39,830 nt of DNA from assembly GCA_024275635.1 (NCBI GenBank), contig JAJRYT010000119.1, positions 1 to 39,830 of the forward strand, given 5' to 3'. Below, in pieces: positions 16,938 through 23,497 of this stretch. The translations under genes were made by a program, and so were the position numbers. A model generated the notes under the pieces. That model was not told the origin of the DNA, did no database searches, and saw only the letters and a program-made list of their open reading frames with translations. How positions within the stretch are numbered: position 1 is the first letter of the stretch; every line of letters starts with the position of its first letter. Source of the DNA: Chloroflexota bacterium. GTDB lineage: Bacteria > Chloroflexota > Anaerolineae > Promineifilales > Promineifilaceae.

Positions 16938-16993
16938 AACCTCCGGGAGATTCCTGGCGTTGCTGAGGTTGTTGAAGAAGCCTCCCGGAGGTT
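16938..16993. promoter_or_regulatory. 12-bp inverted repeat in the leader of the PTPS-like gene
   Basis: AACCTCCGGGAG (16938-16949) and CTCCCGGAGGTT (16982-16993) are perfect reverse complements around a 32-base loop. They end ten bases before the AGGAG ribosome-binding site of the gene at 17014. No T-run follows. It could be an RNA structure controlling translation or a dispersed repeat. Confidence 0.5.
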
Positions 16994-17013
16994 TATTCAC
17001 ACAGGAGAAAAAG

Positions 17014-17403
17014 ATGTATGCAGTAGCGGTAAAGCGTGATTTTGTGGCGCAGCATTTTTTGATTGGCGGGGATTGGGGCGTGGAGAATGAATTGCATTCG
17101 CATCATTATCAGGTGGAGGTGCAGTTGGCCGGGGTGGAACTGAACCAGCATGGGTATTTGGTGGATATTGTGGATATTGAGGCGAATTTGGAGACGCTGG
17201 TTACCCGTTACCGGGATAAGGCGCTGAATGATTTGCCGGAGTTTGCCGGACTGAACCCTAGTATTGAGCATTTTGCACGAATTTTTTGCCAGATGCTGGC
17301 GGAGGGGATTCAAGCGCCAAATTTGAGCGCGATTACAGTGCAGATGTGGGAGAATGAGATTGCGTGGGCGCGTTTTCGGTTAACGGTTGTTGGTGATCAG
17401 TAA
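17014..17403 (+). CDS. PTPS/QueD-fold protein with altered catalytic residues
   Basis: The 129-residue protein aligns with 6-pyruvoyl-tetrahydropterin synthase and 6-carboxytetrahydropterin synthase (QueD). Zinc-ligand equivalents H14, H28 and H30 are kept in AQHFL and ELHSHHYQV, and the C-terminal substrate-anchoring Glu is probably that in MWENEI. The catalytic Cys, four residues before the second zinc His in QueD, is Glu24. The Asp-His pair of the relay (LDHHYLND in E. coli QueD) reads RDKALND, so the His is lost. Neither the PTPS nor the QueD reaction is therefore secure; Glu-for-Cys recalls PTPS-III enzymes that make hydroxymethyl-dihydropterin. AGGAG at 17003-17007 fixes ATG 17014. No other queuosine or folate gene is present. 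The stop codon is the first base triplet of a heptamer repeat leading to the next gene. Confidence 0.85.
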   Translation: MYAVAVKRDFVAQHFLIGGDWGVENELHSHHYQVEVQLAGVELNQHGYLVDIVDIEANLETLVTRYRDKALNDLPEFAGLNPSIEHFARIFCQMLAEGIQAPNLSAITVQMWENEIAWARFRLTVVGDQ

Positions 17404-17456
17404 TTGGTAATTGGTAATTGGTAATTGGTAATTGGTAATTGGTAATTGGTAATTGA
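17401..17456. repeat. Heptamer tandem repeat (TAATTGG) filling the intercistronic spacer
   Basis: Seven exact TAATTGG units run from 17401 to 17449, and an eighth, TAATTGA, ends at 17456. The first TAA is the stop codon of the PTPS-like gene, and the final A is the first base of the ATG of the glycosyltransferase. The whole spacer is thus repeat DNA without a Shine-Dalgarno sequence. Slippage would change stop-to-start spacing in 7-base steps. The same unit forms the hairpin at 177-215. Confidence 0.95.
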
Positions 17457-18547
17457 TGCGTGTTGGATTAATCATTTACGGCCGTCTCTCCACTATCTCG
17501 GGCGGTTACCTGTATGATCGTAAGTTGGTAGATTTTTTGCGCGGACAGGGTGATGAAGTGGAGATTGTCTCACTGCCCTGGTTGGGCTACGGCCGTTCCC
17601 TCTCCCACAATCTTTCCCCATCCCTCTACCGAAACCTGGCAGCGGCGAACTTTGATCTGCTGCTGCAAGATGAACTCAATCATCCTTCGCTGTTTTGGCT
17701 GAACCCGTGGTTGAAGCGGCAGGCAGCGTATCCCATTGTCAGTATTGTGCATCATTTGCGGTGCAGTGAACAGCGCCCGGTGTGGCAAAACTGGGTGTAC
17801 CGGGCGGTGGAACAGCGCTACCTGGACAGCGTGGATGGGTTTGTGTTTAACAGCCGGACGACGCAGCGGGTTGTGGAGGGATTGGCAGGAAAACGGCCGT
17901 TTACCATCGCCACGCCAGCTGGTGACCAGTTCAATCCGCAAATCAGCGCTGAAACTATCGTTGCCCGCGCCCATCAACCCGGCCCGCTGCGACTTTTGTT
18001 TGTCGGCAATTTGATTCCGCGCAAGGGGCTGCACACACTGCTGGCGGCGTTGTCCCGGCTGCCGCGTGAAAGTTGGCGGCTGGATGTGGTGGGAAATACG
18101 GCCGTTTCCTCTGCCTACACCCAATCCGTCCACAAACAGATTAACGCCATCGCCCCCCAGCAAATTGCTATGCATGGCGTATTACCCGACGAACAATTGG
18201 CTTCGCTTTTAGCAAACAGCCATCTGCTCGCCGTTCCTTCCAGCTATGAAGGGTTTGGGATTGTATACCTGGAAGGGATGGGCTTTGGATTGCCGGCGCT
18301 TGCCGGCCGGGACGGCGCGGCGCATGAGATTATTACAGATGGCGTGGTTGGATTTTTGGTTGGAGAGGGGGAAACGGCCGTTCTGGCTCAACAAATCCTC
18401 AGCTTGCATCAAAGCCGCAAAGAATTGGTTAAAATGAGTCTCGCCGCCCGCCAGCGCTACCTGGCCCAGCCCACCTGGGCCGAGAGCATGGCTAAAGTGC
18501 GGCAATTTTTGCAGCGAGATTGGGGGTTAGAGAGGAATGGAGACTGA
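17456..18547 (+). CDS. Glycosyltransferase family 4 in the PTPS-like cluster
   Basis: The 363-residue GT-B enzyme has [20 protein letters not shown] at the N-terminus (acceptor domain). Its donor domain carries [20 protein letters not shown] near residue 180, and EGFGIVYLE, the EX7E-type motif, followed by GFGLPALA. The donor and acceptor are unknown. Position between a pterin-fold enzyme and a methyltransferase suggests a small-molecule or lipid acceptor rather than a large polysaccharide. ATG 17456 abuts heptamer repeats and has no ribosome-binding site. The end overlaps the methyltransferase start by 11 bases. Confidence 0.92.
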   Translation: MRVGLIIYGRLSTISGGYLYDRKLVDFLRGQGDEVEIVSLPWLGYGRSLSHNLSPSLYRNLAAANFDLLLQDELNHPSLFWLNPWLKRQAAYPIVSIVHHLRCSEQRPVWQNWVYRAVEQRYLDSVDGFVFNSRTTQRVVEGLAGKRPFTIATPAGDQFNPQISAETIVARAHQPGPLRLLFVGNLIPRKGLHTLLAALSRLPRESWRLDVVGNTAVSSAYTQSVHKQINAIAPQQIAMHGVLPDEQLASLLANSHLLAVPSSYEGFGIVYLEGMGFGLPALAGRDGAAHEIITDGVVGFLVGEGETAVLAQQILSLHQSRKELVKMSLAARQRYLAQPTWAESMAKVRQFLQRDWGLERNGD

Positions 18548-19385
18548 AATTTCTTTTACACGCTACCTGTCGGCCAAGAAAACAGTGGATGATCGCGCCT
18601 TGAACCAGCATGTTTGGCAAGTAATGAGTAACCAACTGCCAACACCGGTACGTATCTTGGAAGTTGGGGCGGGGATTGGGACGATGGTTGAGCGGTTTGG
18701 GGAACACGGCTTGCTGGACAACGCCGACTATACCGCCATTGATAACCAGGACGAGAATAGTCGGGAAGCGGGAAAAAGATTGAGGAAGGTGAACGGCCGT
18801 TTCCCCCTCACCCTCGAAACCATCAACCTGTTCGATTTTGTCCGGCGCGAACAAGAGCGGCAAGCCTGGGATTTACTTATCGCCCACGCCTTTCTCGATT
18901 TGATGGACATCCCTGCAACCCTGCCGCGGTTGTTTTCCCTCCTCAAACCGGGCGGCTTATTTTACTTTACCCTTAACTTCGACGGCGCGACTATCTTGCA
19001 GCCAACCATTGATCCCGAATTGGACGCGCTCATCGAACGCCTTTACCATCGCATGATGGACACGCGGCTGACCGACGGCAAACCCTCCGGCGACAGCAGA
19101 AGCGGCCGCCACCTTTTCCAGCACCTCCGGCAAGCAGGTGGGGAAATCCTGGCGGCAGGCAGTTCTGACTGGGTCGTCTTTGCCGCAGGAAATGACTATC
19201 CTGCCGATGAAGCATACTTTCTGCATTTCATCATTCACACGATGCAGCAGGCTTTAACCGGCCATCCAGCTCTGAACGCCAAACAGTTTGTGGAATGGAT
19301 CGCCACACGACAAGCTCAAATCAAGCGCGGTGAGCTGATATACATCGCTCACCAGATTGATTTTCTCGGAAGGATACCTGATTAA
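18537..19385 (+). CDS. Class I SAM-dependent methyltransferase
   Basis: The 282-residue protein has the SAM-binding motif [11 protein letters not shown] near residues 39-49, an acidic post-strand-2 region AIDNQDEN, and [22 protein letters not shown], the usual motif after strand 4. The C-terminal 90 residues are not typical of small methyltransferases and may bind the substrate. Its start overlaps the glycosyltransferase, so both are co-translated and probably act on the same product. The 3' end overlaps the convergent small gene ending at 19382 by four bases. Confidence 0.88.
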   Translation: METEISFTRYLSAKKTVDDRALNQHVWQVMSNQLPTPVRILEVGAGIGTMVERFGEHGLLDNADYTAIDNQDENSREAGKRLRKVNGRFPLTLETINLFDFVRREQERQAWDLLIAHAFLDLMDIPATLPRLFSLLKPGGLFYFTLNFDGATILQPTIDPELDALIERLYHRMMDTRLTDGKPSGDSRSGRHLFQHLRQAGGEILAAGSSDWVVFAAGNDYPADEAYFLHFIIHTMQQALTGHPALNAKQFVEWIATRQAQIKRGELIYIAHQIDFLGRIPD

Positions 19386-19534
19386 AGACCAAGCCGATAT
19401 AACGCAACAGCCGCCAGGATACCGCTCATCAATCCCCCAATATGCCCTTCATGAGAGACGCTACAAATCCGCCCAGCCCAATGCTTCGCGCCAAACAGGA
19501 TATTGCCAAATAACGCCTTGAAAAAAGATTTCAT
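19382..19534 (-). CDS. Short protein resembling the C-terminal part of rhomboid proteases
   Basis: An open frame of 50 codons from ATG 19534 has [16 protein letters not shown] at residues 27-42. This resembles the last membrane helices of rhomboid proteases, where the catalytic His sits in an H-x-G-H-x-G-G context. The Gly-x-Ser half of the active site is absent, so it cannot be a protease by itself. A G-rich stretch (GGGGGG) a few bases before the ATG could serve as ribosome-binding site. It may be a rhomboid remnant or a genuine small membrane protein; I cannot decide from sequence. Confidence 0.45.
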   Translation of the reverse strand: MKSFFKALFGNILFGAKHWAGRICSVSHEGHIGGLMSGILAAVALYRLGL

Positions 19535-19558
19535 TTTGCCCCCCGACTACACGGCCGT

Positions 19559-19906
19559 TTATCTATCCAGCCACAGTAAAACAATCAAGACAACCTCGAC
19601 TGTTTTATCAAGCAAGCCAAAGATGCTCTTAAACGCATCCGCGCCATTGAAGACAAAATAGAGGATGACGGTAACGGTTGTAAATGCCAAAAACGCCCAC
19701 CGAATCTGCGAACGAAAACTGGCAAACGATCCCAGAAAATAAAGCGTCGCCAACAACGCCAGATACCCCAACCCGTTCAGGGTAAACAACACCTTGAACA
19801 TCAATTCCGGCGAGCCAAGTCCCAGGAACAGGTGGATAACGGCCGTTATCAACGTCAGCCCCGCCACCCCAATCTGCAATGATTCCAACTTAACCGATTT
19901 GTTCAT
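19559..19906 (-). CDS. Small four-helix membrane protein of unknown function
   Basis: The 115-residue product has four hydrophobic segments at about residues 11-30, 36-58, 66-87 and 96-112, with few polar residues otherwise. I recognise no family. ATG 19906 is set by GGAGG at 19911-19916 (minus strand). The ribosome-binding site lies inside the 8-bp target duplication of the MITE-like element at 19920-20029, so insertion separated the gene from its former upstream sequence. An ACGGCCGT motif touches the stop codon. Confidence 0.7.
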   Translation of the reverse strand: MNKSVKLESLQIGVAGLTLITAVIHLFLGLGSPELMFKVLFTLNGLGYLALLATLYFLGSFASFRSQIRWAFLAFTTVTVILYFVFNGADAFKSIFGLLDKTVEVVLIVLLWLDR

Positions 19907-19911
19907 TATTA

Positions 19912-20037
19912 CCTCCATGGTATCTTCTCAATAAACTGGGGAGATTACAAAAGTTTTAACAACATATTGTCTGCATAGCGCCCGTTTTGAAACTTTTGTA
20001 ATCTTTGCCCCGAAATTTTGAGAAGATACCCTCCATG
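19912..20037. mobile_element. MITE-like element with 8-bp target duplication
   Basis: A 110-bp segment (19920-20029) begins GTATCTTCTCAA and ends with the exact reverse complement TTGAGAAGATAC. The inverted arms continue imperfectly for about 40 bases, including a 15-base identity AGATTACAAAAGTTT. It is flanked by CCTCCATG on both sides (19912-19919 and 20030-20037), an 8-bp target-site duplication. There is no coding capacity, so a transposase supplied elsewhere would have moved it. 8-bp duplications occur in several IS families, including ISL3, but these ends do not obviously match the ISL3-like element at the window end. Confidence 0.85.
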
Positions 20038-20059
20038 CAAGATAAACTTTCACTCTTTT

Positions 20060-20106
20060 GCCACGAACTGGACGAACAGGCCTTTCTAATTCGTGTAATT
20101 CGTGGC
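20060..20106. repeat. Hairpin repeat of CACGAA units, copy 1
   Basis: GCCACGAA (20060-20067) and TTCGTGGC (20099-20106) form the outer 8-bp stem, with inner ACGAA/TTCGT units. It is the shortest of four related intergenic hairpins and lies downstream of the UPF0104-type gene. Confidence 0.8.
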
Positions 20107-20128
20107 AGAAAATAAAACCCATATCAAA

Positions 20129-21154
20129 TTACCGAGATGCGCCGGATGCAGCGAGGGCAGCAGCTGACCGCCACCGTTTACCGCCCCAAAACAGCCCGGC
20201 TCCGCCCAAAATCATATCCCGCGCTCGGATAAGCAAGCCTATGCTGATACCGGCCGCTGGATTCAACCCCAGCGCCGTGAAGGCGAGCAGTTGGCTTATT
20301 TCCAGCGCGCCCAGGCCGCCGGGCAGCGGCAGCAAAAAGGCGATGCGCGCCGCCGTCATCACCATAATCGTTTGCCCGATAGTGACCGGCTCGCTCAAAA
20401 AGGAGAGCATCAGCCAATACTCGCCAATCAGCGCCAGCCAACTGACCAGGGAAGCGAGCAAGGCCCACAGCAGAGGAAGCGGCCGTTTCTGGCAAAACTG
20501 CGTGATTTGGGACTCGCTGGCCCGGACGGCCGTTCCTGCTTTATCATAAACTTGGCGCCATCCAGGCTGCCAGCGCCACAATGGCAGCCGCTGTCCAAAC
20601 AACCACAATCGAGAGACAGGCCGCCGTCCCTGCCAGGCAGCCATCAGAAAGACAGCGGGAAAAAGGAGCAGCAGCAGGGGGATGACGGCCGTTTCTGCCC
20701 CGACCTTAAACAACTGCTCCTGTAAAATTACCAGGATGCCCGCTAGTAGGAACATGAAATTAACCAGCAGTTCCAACATTTTATCCAGGACAACGGCCGT
20801 CAGCGCCGCCGTCTGTGGCACGCCATGTTCCCGTTCCACCAGGATGACCTGCACCGGTTCGCCGCCAAACTGCGGCCCCGGCGTGAAGTAGCTGACCCCA
20901 AACGCCGCCAGCCGGTGCGCCGTCAACCTCAAATAGGGGAGGCGATACCCCAATCCGCGCAGGATGAACCACCAACGGCCGTTCAGCGTCAGCAGCACAA
21001 CCCCATTCACCAGCGCCAGCGTCCCAATCTGCCACAGGCGCAGATGCCGCAAAACCGCCCAGGTTTCGGCCAGCGGTACAACCCGAATCACCCAGGCCAG
21101 CAGAACCAGCGCCAGGAACCCGGGCAGCAGTTGCAGAAACAGCCGTTTACTCAA
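20129..21154 (-). CDS. UPF0104 / lysylphosphatidylglycerol-synthase-like membrane protein
   Basis: The 341-residue protein has about eight hydrophobic segments, with SYFTPGPQFGGEPVQVILV near residue 90 and LPLPGGLGALEISQLLAF near residue 270. These are the two conserved regions of the MprF/AglD-like flippase-domain family (LPG_synthase_TM). It lacks the soluble aminoacyl-transfer domain of MprF, so it is not a complete lysyl-PG synthase. Members are thought to bind or flip lipids. It overlaps the CDP-alcohol phosphatidyltransferase stop by four bases (ATGA), indicating translational coupling and a shared lipid-related task. Confidence 0.88.
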   Translation of the reverse strand: MSKRLFLQLLPGFLALVLLAWVIRVVPLAETWAVLRHLRLWQIGTLALVNGVVLLTLNGRWWFILRGLGYRLPYLRLTAHRLAAFGVSYFTPGPQFGGEPVQVILVEREHGVPQTAALTAVVLDKMLELLVNFMFLLAGILVILQEQLFKVGAETAVIPLLLLLFPAVFLMAAWQGRRPVSRLWLFGQRLPLWRWQPGWRQVYDKAGTAVRASESQITQFCQKRPLPLLWALLASLVSWLALIGEYWLMLSFLSEPVTIGQTIMVMTAARIAFLLPLPGGLGALEISQLLAFTALGLNPAAGISIGLLIRARDMILGGAGLFWGGKRWRSAAALAASGASR

Positions 21155-22386
21155 TCTCCAATCTCCAATCGCTCAATCTCCCTCATCTCTCCAGCTCGGC
21201 GCGCCATGAACCGTTCCTCCGGCTGCCACAATGAAAACGCGCCCGTCCCCAACAACATCAACCCGGTGGCGCAGGCCAGAGCCAGACCGTTCTCCCACTG
21301 CAAATTGCGCGTCACCATGTCGATCCCAATCGGGAAAATAAGCAGAAGCGATAACAGCCGCCCCAGCGCGCCCAGGGCAACGGCCGTCTCCGTCCCAACT
21401 AAAACCAGCGCCCAAAACCCAGCCCAAAACGCCGGGTCAGGCAGCCGCCATCTCATAAACAAATCAATCCAGGCTGATGGCTGCCATGGGGGCGATAAGG
21501 TTATGAAGATAACGGCCGTTCCCACCGCCAATCCGCCGCGTAACGCCAGCGGTAGCCGCTTTGTTGCCGTCACAAAAAGCCAACGCCGGACATGGTTGTA
21601 CGCTGGCGATGCTGGGTCAAGGCGGCCAACTGTTACCAGCCAATCACGCAAGAAGGAAACGGCCGTCGCCGTCGCAAAAACCGTCCCGGCAATTGTTGCC
21701 CCGGCCGGGGGAATAATCGGCCAGAGAATAACGCTCATAAACCCCATCTGGAACCCGGCAAAAATGCGCCGGTGGACGCTGGGCGGGAGGTCATACACGG
21801 GCAGCGCGCGCCGCTGCCGCTGCCACAGTCCCCACACAAACAGATAGCGGGCCAATCCTAAGCTGAGATACCACCAGGGCATCTGCCCATACCAGACGGC
21901 CAGCAAGCTGACCACTAGCATCCCCAGACCGTCAAATTCCATATCCAGCCGCGCCCCTAATTTTGTGGCATGGTTGGTGATGCGGGCCAGGTAGCCGTCC
22001 AGGTAGTCGGCCACGGAGGCGGCGGTATAGAACAGCATCGGCAGCCAGGCCAGCCTGCCGGATGGCCAGGGGGAGAAGAGGAACCCGGCCACCAGGCTGA
22101 TGGCTAATCCGCGCAGCAGGGTGAGTTGATTGCCCCAGCCGAAAGTAGGTAAAACGGCCGTCTCCCCCTCACGATGATTCTCCGGCAGGCCGCGCCACAA
22201 TACCCACAAGCTATAAATCAGCATAATCCCGGCAATCGCTGCCCAGCGCCCGGCAAAAGGCCAGCGCGGGTGCAGCCAGCCAAACCCGGCCAGCAGTATG
22301 CCAACCCAGAGAACGGCCGTTACCCCCCACTGGCGGCGTAAACGGGCATAATCCGATGAGTAAACCGGCTGCATCGTCGTCGCCAT
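21151..22386 (-). CDS. CDP-alcohol phosphatidyltransferase family membrane enzyme
   Basis: The 411-residue protein contains the full family signature D-x2-DG-x2-AR-x(8-9)-G-x3-D-x3-D as DYLDGYLAR...GARLDMEFD near residues 128-153, the catalytic aspartates that displace CMP from a CDP-lipid. It is about twice the length of simple family members and has extra membrane helices (residues about 235-390), so the alcohol substrate may differ from glycerol phosphate or inositol. ATG 22386 is chosen; GTG 22398 would overlap the upstream gene. GGTGG upstream is a weak ribosome-binding site. It lies between a DUF427 gene and a UPF0104-type gene in one operon. Confidence 0.9.
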   Translation of the reverse strand: MATTMQPVYSSDYARLRRQWGVTAVLWVGILLAGFGWLHPRWPFAGRWAAIAGIMLIYSLWVLWRGLPENHREGETAVLPTFGWGNQLTLLRGLAISLVAGFLFSPWPSGRLAWLPMLFYTAASVADYLDGYLARITNHATKLGARLDMEFDGLGMLVVSLLAVWYGQMPWWYLSLGLARYLFVWGLWQRQRRALPVYDLPPSVHRRIFAGFQMGFMSVILWPIIPPAGATIAGTVFATATAVSFLRDWLVTVGRLDPASPAYNHVRRWLFVTATKRLPLALRGGLAVGTAVIFITLSPPWQPSAWIDLFMRWRLPDPAFWAGFWALVLVGTETAVALGALGRLLSLLLIFPIGIDMVTRNLQWENGLALACATGLMLLGTGAFSLWQPEERFMARRAGEMREIERLEIGD

Positions 22387-22391
22387 GGGCG

Positions 22392-22886
22392 CTACCACCG
22401 CATCGAACCGGGTTCGCCCTTGAATGGGCCGACGATGTCAAAAGTAATCCAGCCGCCGTAGAATTGGCCCGGCTGCGGACGCGCGCGCTCGCCATCAACC
22501 AGGCAGGCATCCATTGGCCCGGCGTAAAAGGCGACATGATTTTTGATGGCGGCAAAGGGAGGCGTTGGCTCCGGGTAAGACCAGCCCGCGTTGGCAACTT
22601 GTTTAGCGCCTACGGTGACGGTGTAATAGCGGGACTGCCCCTTCCATTCGCACCAGGAACGGCTCTCCCCCGGCGACAAACAGGCGTGGCAAATATCCTT
22701 CTGCGGGATGTAGTAAACAGGGGGATGGCTGGTCTCTAAAACTCGCCAGGCGCGGTGCGTGTCGGCAATCGTGACCCCATTAAAGATAATCTGGATCCGT
22801 TTTTGCACCGCTTCCAGCCGCGGTGGACGAGGATAATCCCATACAGATTCCTGGCTCGGTCCCACCCGATCCGGTTTTGGTTTCAT
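22392..22886 (-). CDS. DUF427 domain protein
   Basis: The 164-residue protein matches the DUF427 fold family: VWDYPRPPRLE near residues 16-26, IFNGVTIADTHRAWRVLETSHPPVYYIP, then SRSWCEWKGQSRYYTV and the C-terminal VAFYAG. The function of the family is not firmly known; it is a small mostly-beta cytoplasmic protein. AAGGAAA precedes the ATG. It begins the minus-strand operon with the CDP-alcohol phosphatidyltransferase six bases downstream, and may have a role in the same pathway. Confidence 0.88.
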   Translation of the reverse strand: MKPKPDRVGPSQESVWDYPRPPRLEAVQKRIQIIFNGVTIADTHRAWRVLETSHPPVYYIPQKDICHACLSPGESRSWCEWKGQSRYYTVTVGAKQVANAGWSYPEPTPPFAAIKNHVAFYAGPMDACLVDGERARPQPGQFYGGWITFDIVGPFKGEPGSMRW

Positions 22887-22962
22887 TGTTTCCTTCGTGC
22901 GTGTTGAACAATTGTTGGGTCTCTGGGATTTCGCGTGGTTAGTTCACCGGATGGTTAATTTT

Positions 22963-23030
22963 TTGACACGAATGGCACGAATTTTCACGAATTTTCTTAT
23001 TATTCGTGTCATTCGTGTTATTCGTGTCAA
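22963..23030. repeat. Hairpin repeat of CACGAATT units, copy 2
   Basis: TTGACACGAA at 22963 and TTCGTGTCAA ending 23030 form the outer stem; internal CACGAATTTT and ATTCGTGT units continue the complementarity. It belongs to the same family as 20060-20106, 27663-27729 and 28750-28816. Confidence 0.85.
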
Positions 23031-23161
23031 GTTTTTTCCTCGACCCCGCGAAATCCTAAAGAACCATAATTGTTTAATTCCTATCCCAAAGGGTTTGATT
23101 TTATTATACGCAAAGCGTGGGAAACGACCGTTTTTCTCATCGGATCATAAGCAAACAGATG

Positions 23162-23293
23162 TCAGGGGGCGCGATTGAACCAGATAGAAGCCACCATATC
23201 CACAAATGCTTGCTCAAGCACAGTCAATTTATGTCCGAGCTGAACCACGAGCGCTGTCTCCCAATCAAATTGGAAGGCGGGGTCATCGTTCAC
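23162..23293 (-). CDS. Possible short or remnant open reading frame
   Basis: From GTG 23293 a frame of 43 residues runs to TGA 23162 with an amphipathic composition (residues such as FQFDWETALVVQLGHKLTVL). The codon use looks more protein-like than its surroundings, but there is no clear ribosome-binding site and I know no family. It may be the tail of a decayed gene. Confidence 0.22.
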   Translation of the reverse strand: MNDDPAFQFDWETALVVQLGHKLTVLEQAFVDMVASIWFNRAP

Positions 23294-23428
23294 CCTTCCA
23301 GAGGCGGGGATGGGCTAAAATCCGCCTAACTCGTGTGCCTCCGGAAGGATTTGTCGGGGACGCAGACGTATTTAGGCGACATTCGTAATTGACTTAGCGC
23401 TTTGGTCATCCGTTATCCGTATCGCGTC

Positions 23429-23486
23429 GGAATACGGTTTACGGAACACGGAATACGGTTTACGGAACACGGAACACGGTTTACGA
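23429..23486. repeat. 21-bp tandem repeat behind the VWA gene
   Basis: Two exact copies of GGAATACGGTTTACGGAACAC (23429-23449, 23450-23470) are followed by a partial variant to about 23486. They lie just downstream of the VWA lipoprotein stop on the minus strand. There is no inverted complementarity, so this is not a terminator. Confidence 0.85.
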
Positions 23487-23497
23487 AAACTGGGAAG

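Larger units (their letters stand above)
22887..23497. other. Repeat-bearing intergenic region with possible remnant coding
   Basis: This stretch of about 610 bases holds no gene I can name. It contains a CACGAATT hairpin (22963-23030), a short open frame on the minus strand (23162-23293) and a 21-bp tandem repeat (23429-23486). A degenerate motif copy, AACGACCGTT, is at about 23125. It separates the divergently placed ends of the DUF427 operon and the VWA operon. Confidence 0.6.

Noticed and set aside
17401..17456. Heptamer array as an origin-type or CRISPR-type repeat
   Set aside because: It has no spacers, DnaA boxes or partner genes; it is a simple tandem repeat.
20825..21847. Long plus-strand frame opposite the UPF0104 and CDP-alcohol transferase genes
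   Set aside because: Its peptide is Arg/Gln/Pro-rich without motifs, while the minus strand encodes two families with full signatures.
23162..23293. Short frame as a confident gene
   Set aside because: No ribosome-binding site and no family; kept only as a low-confidence entry.
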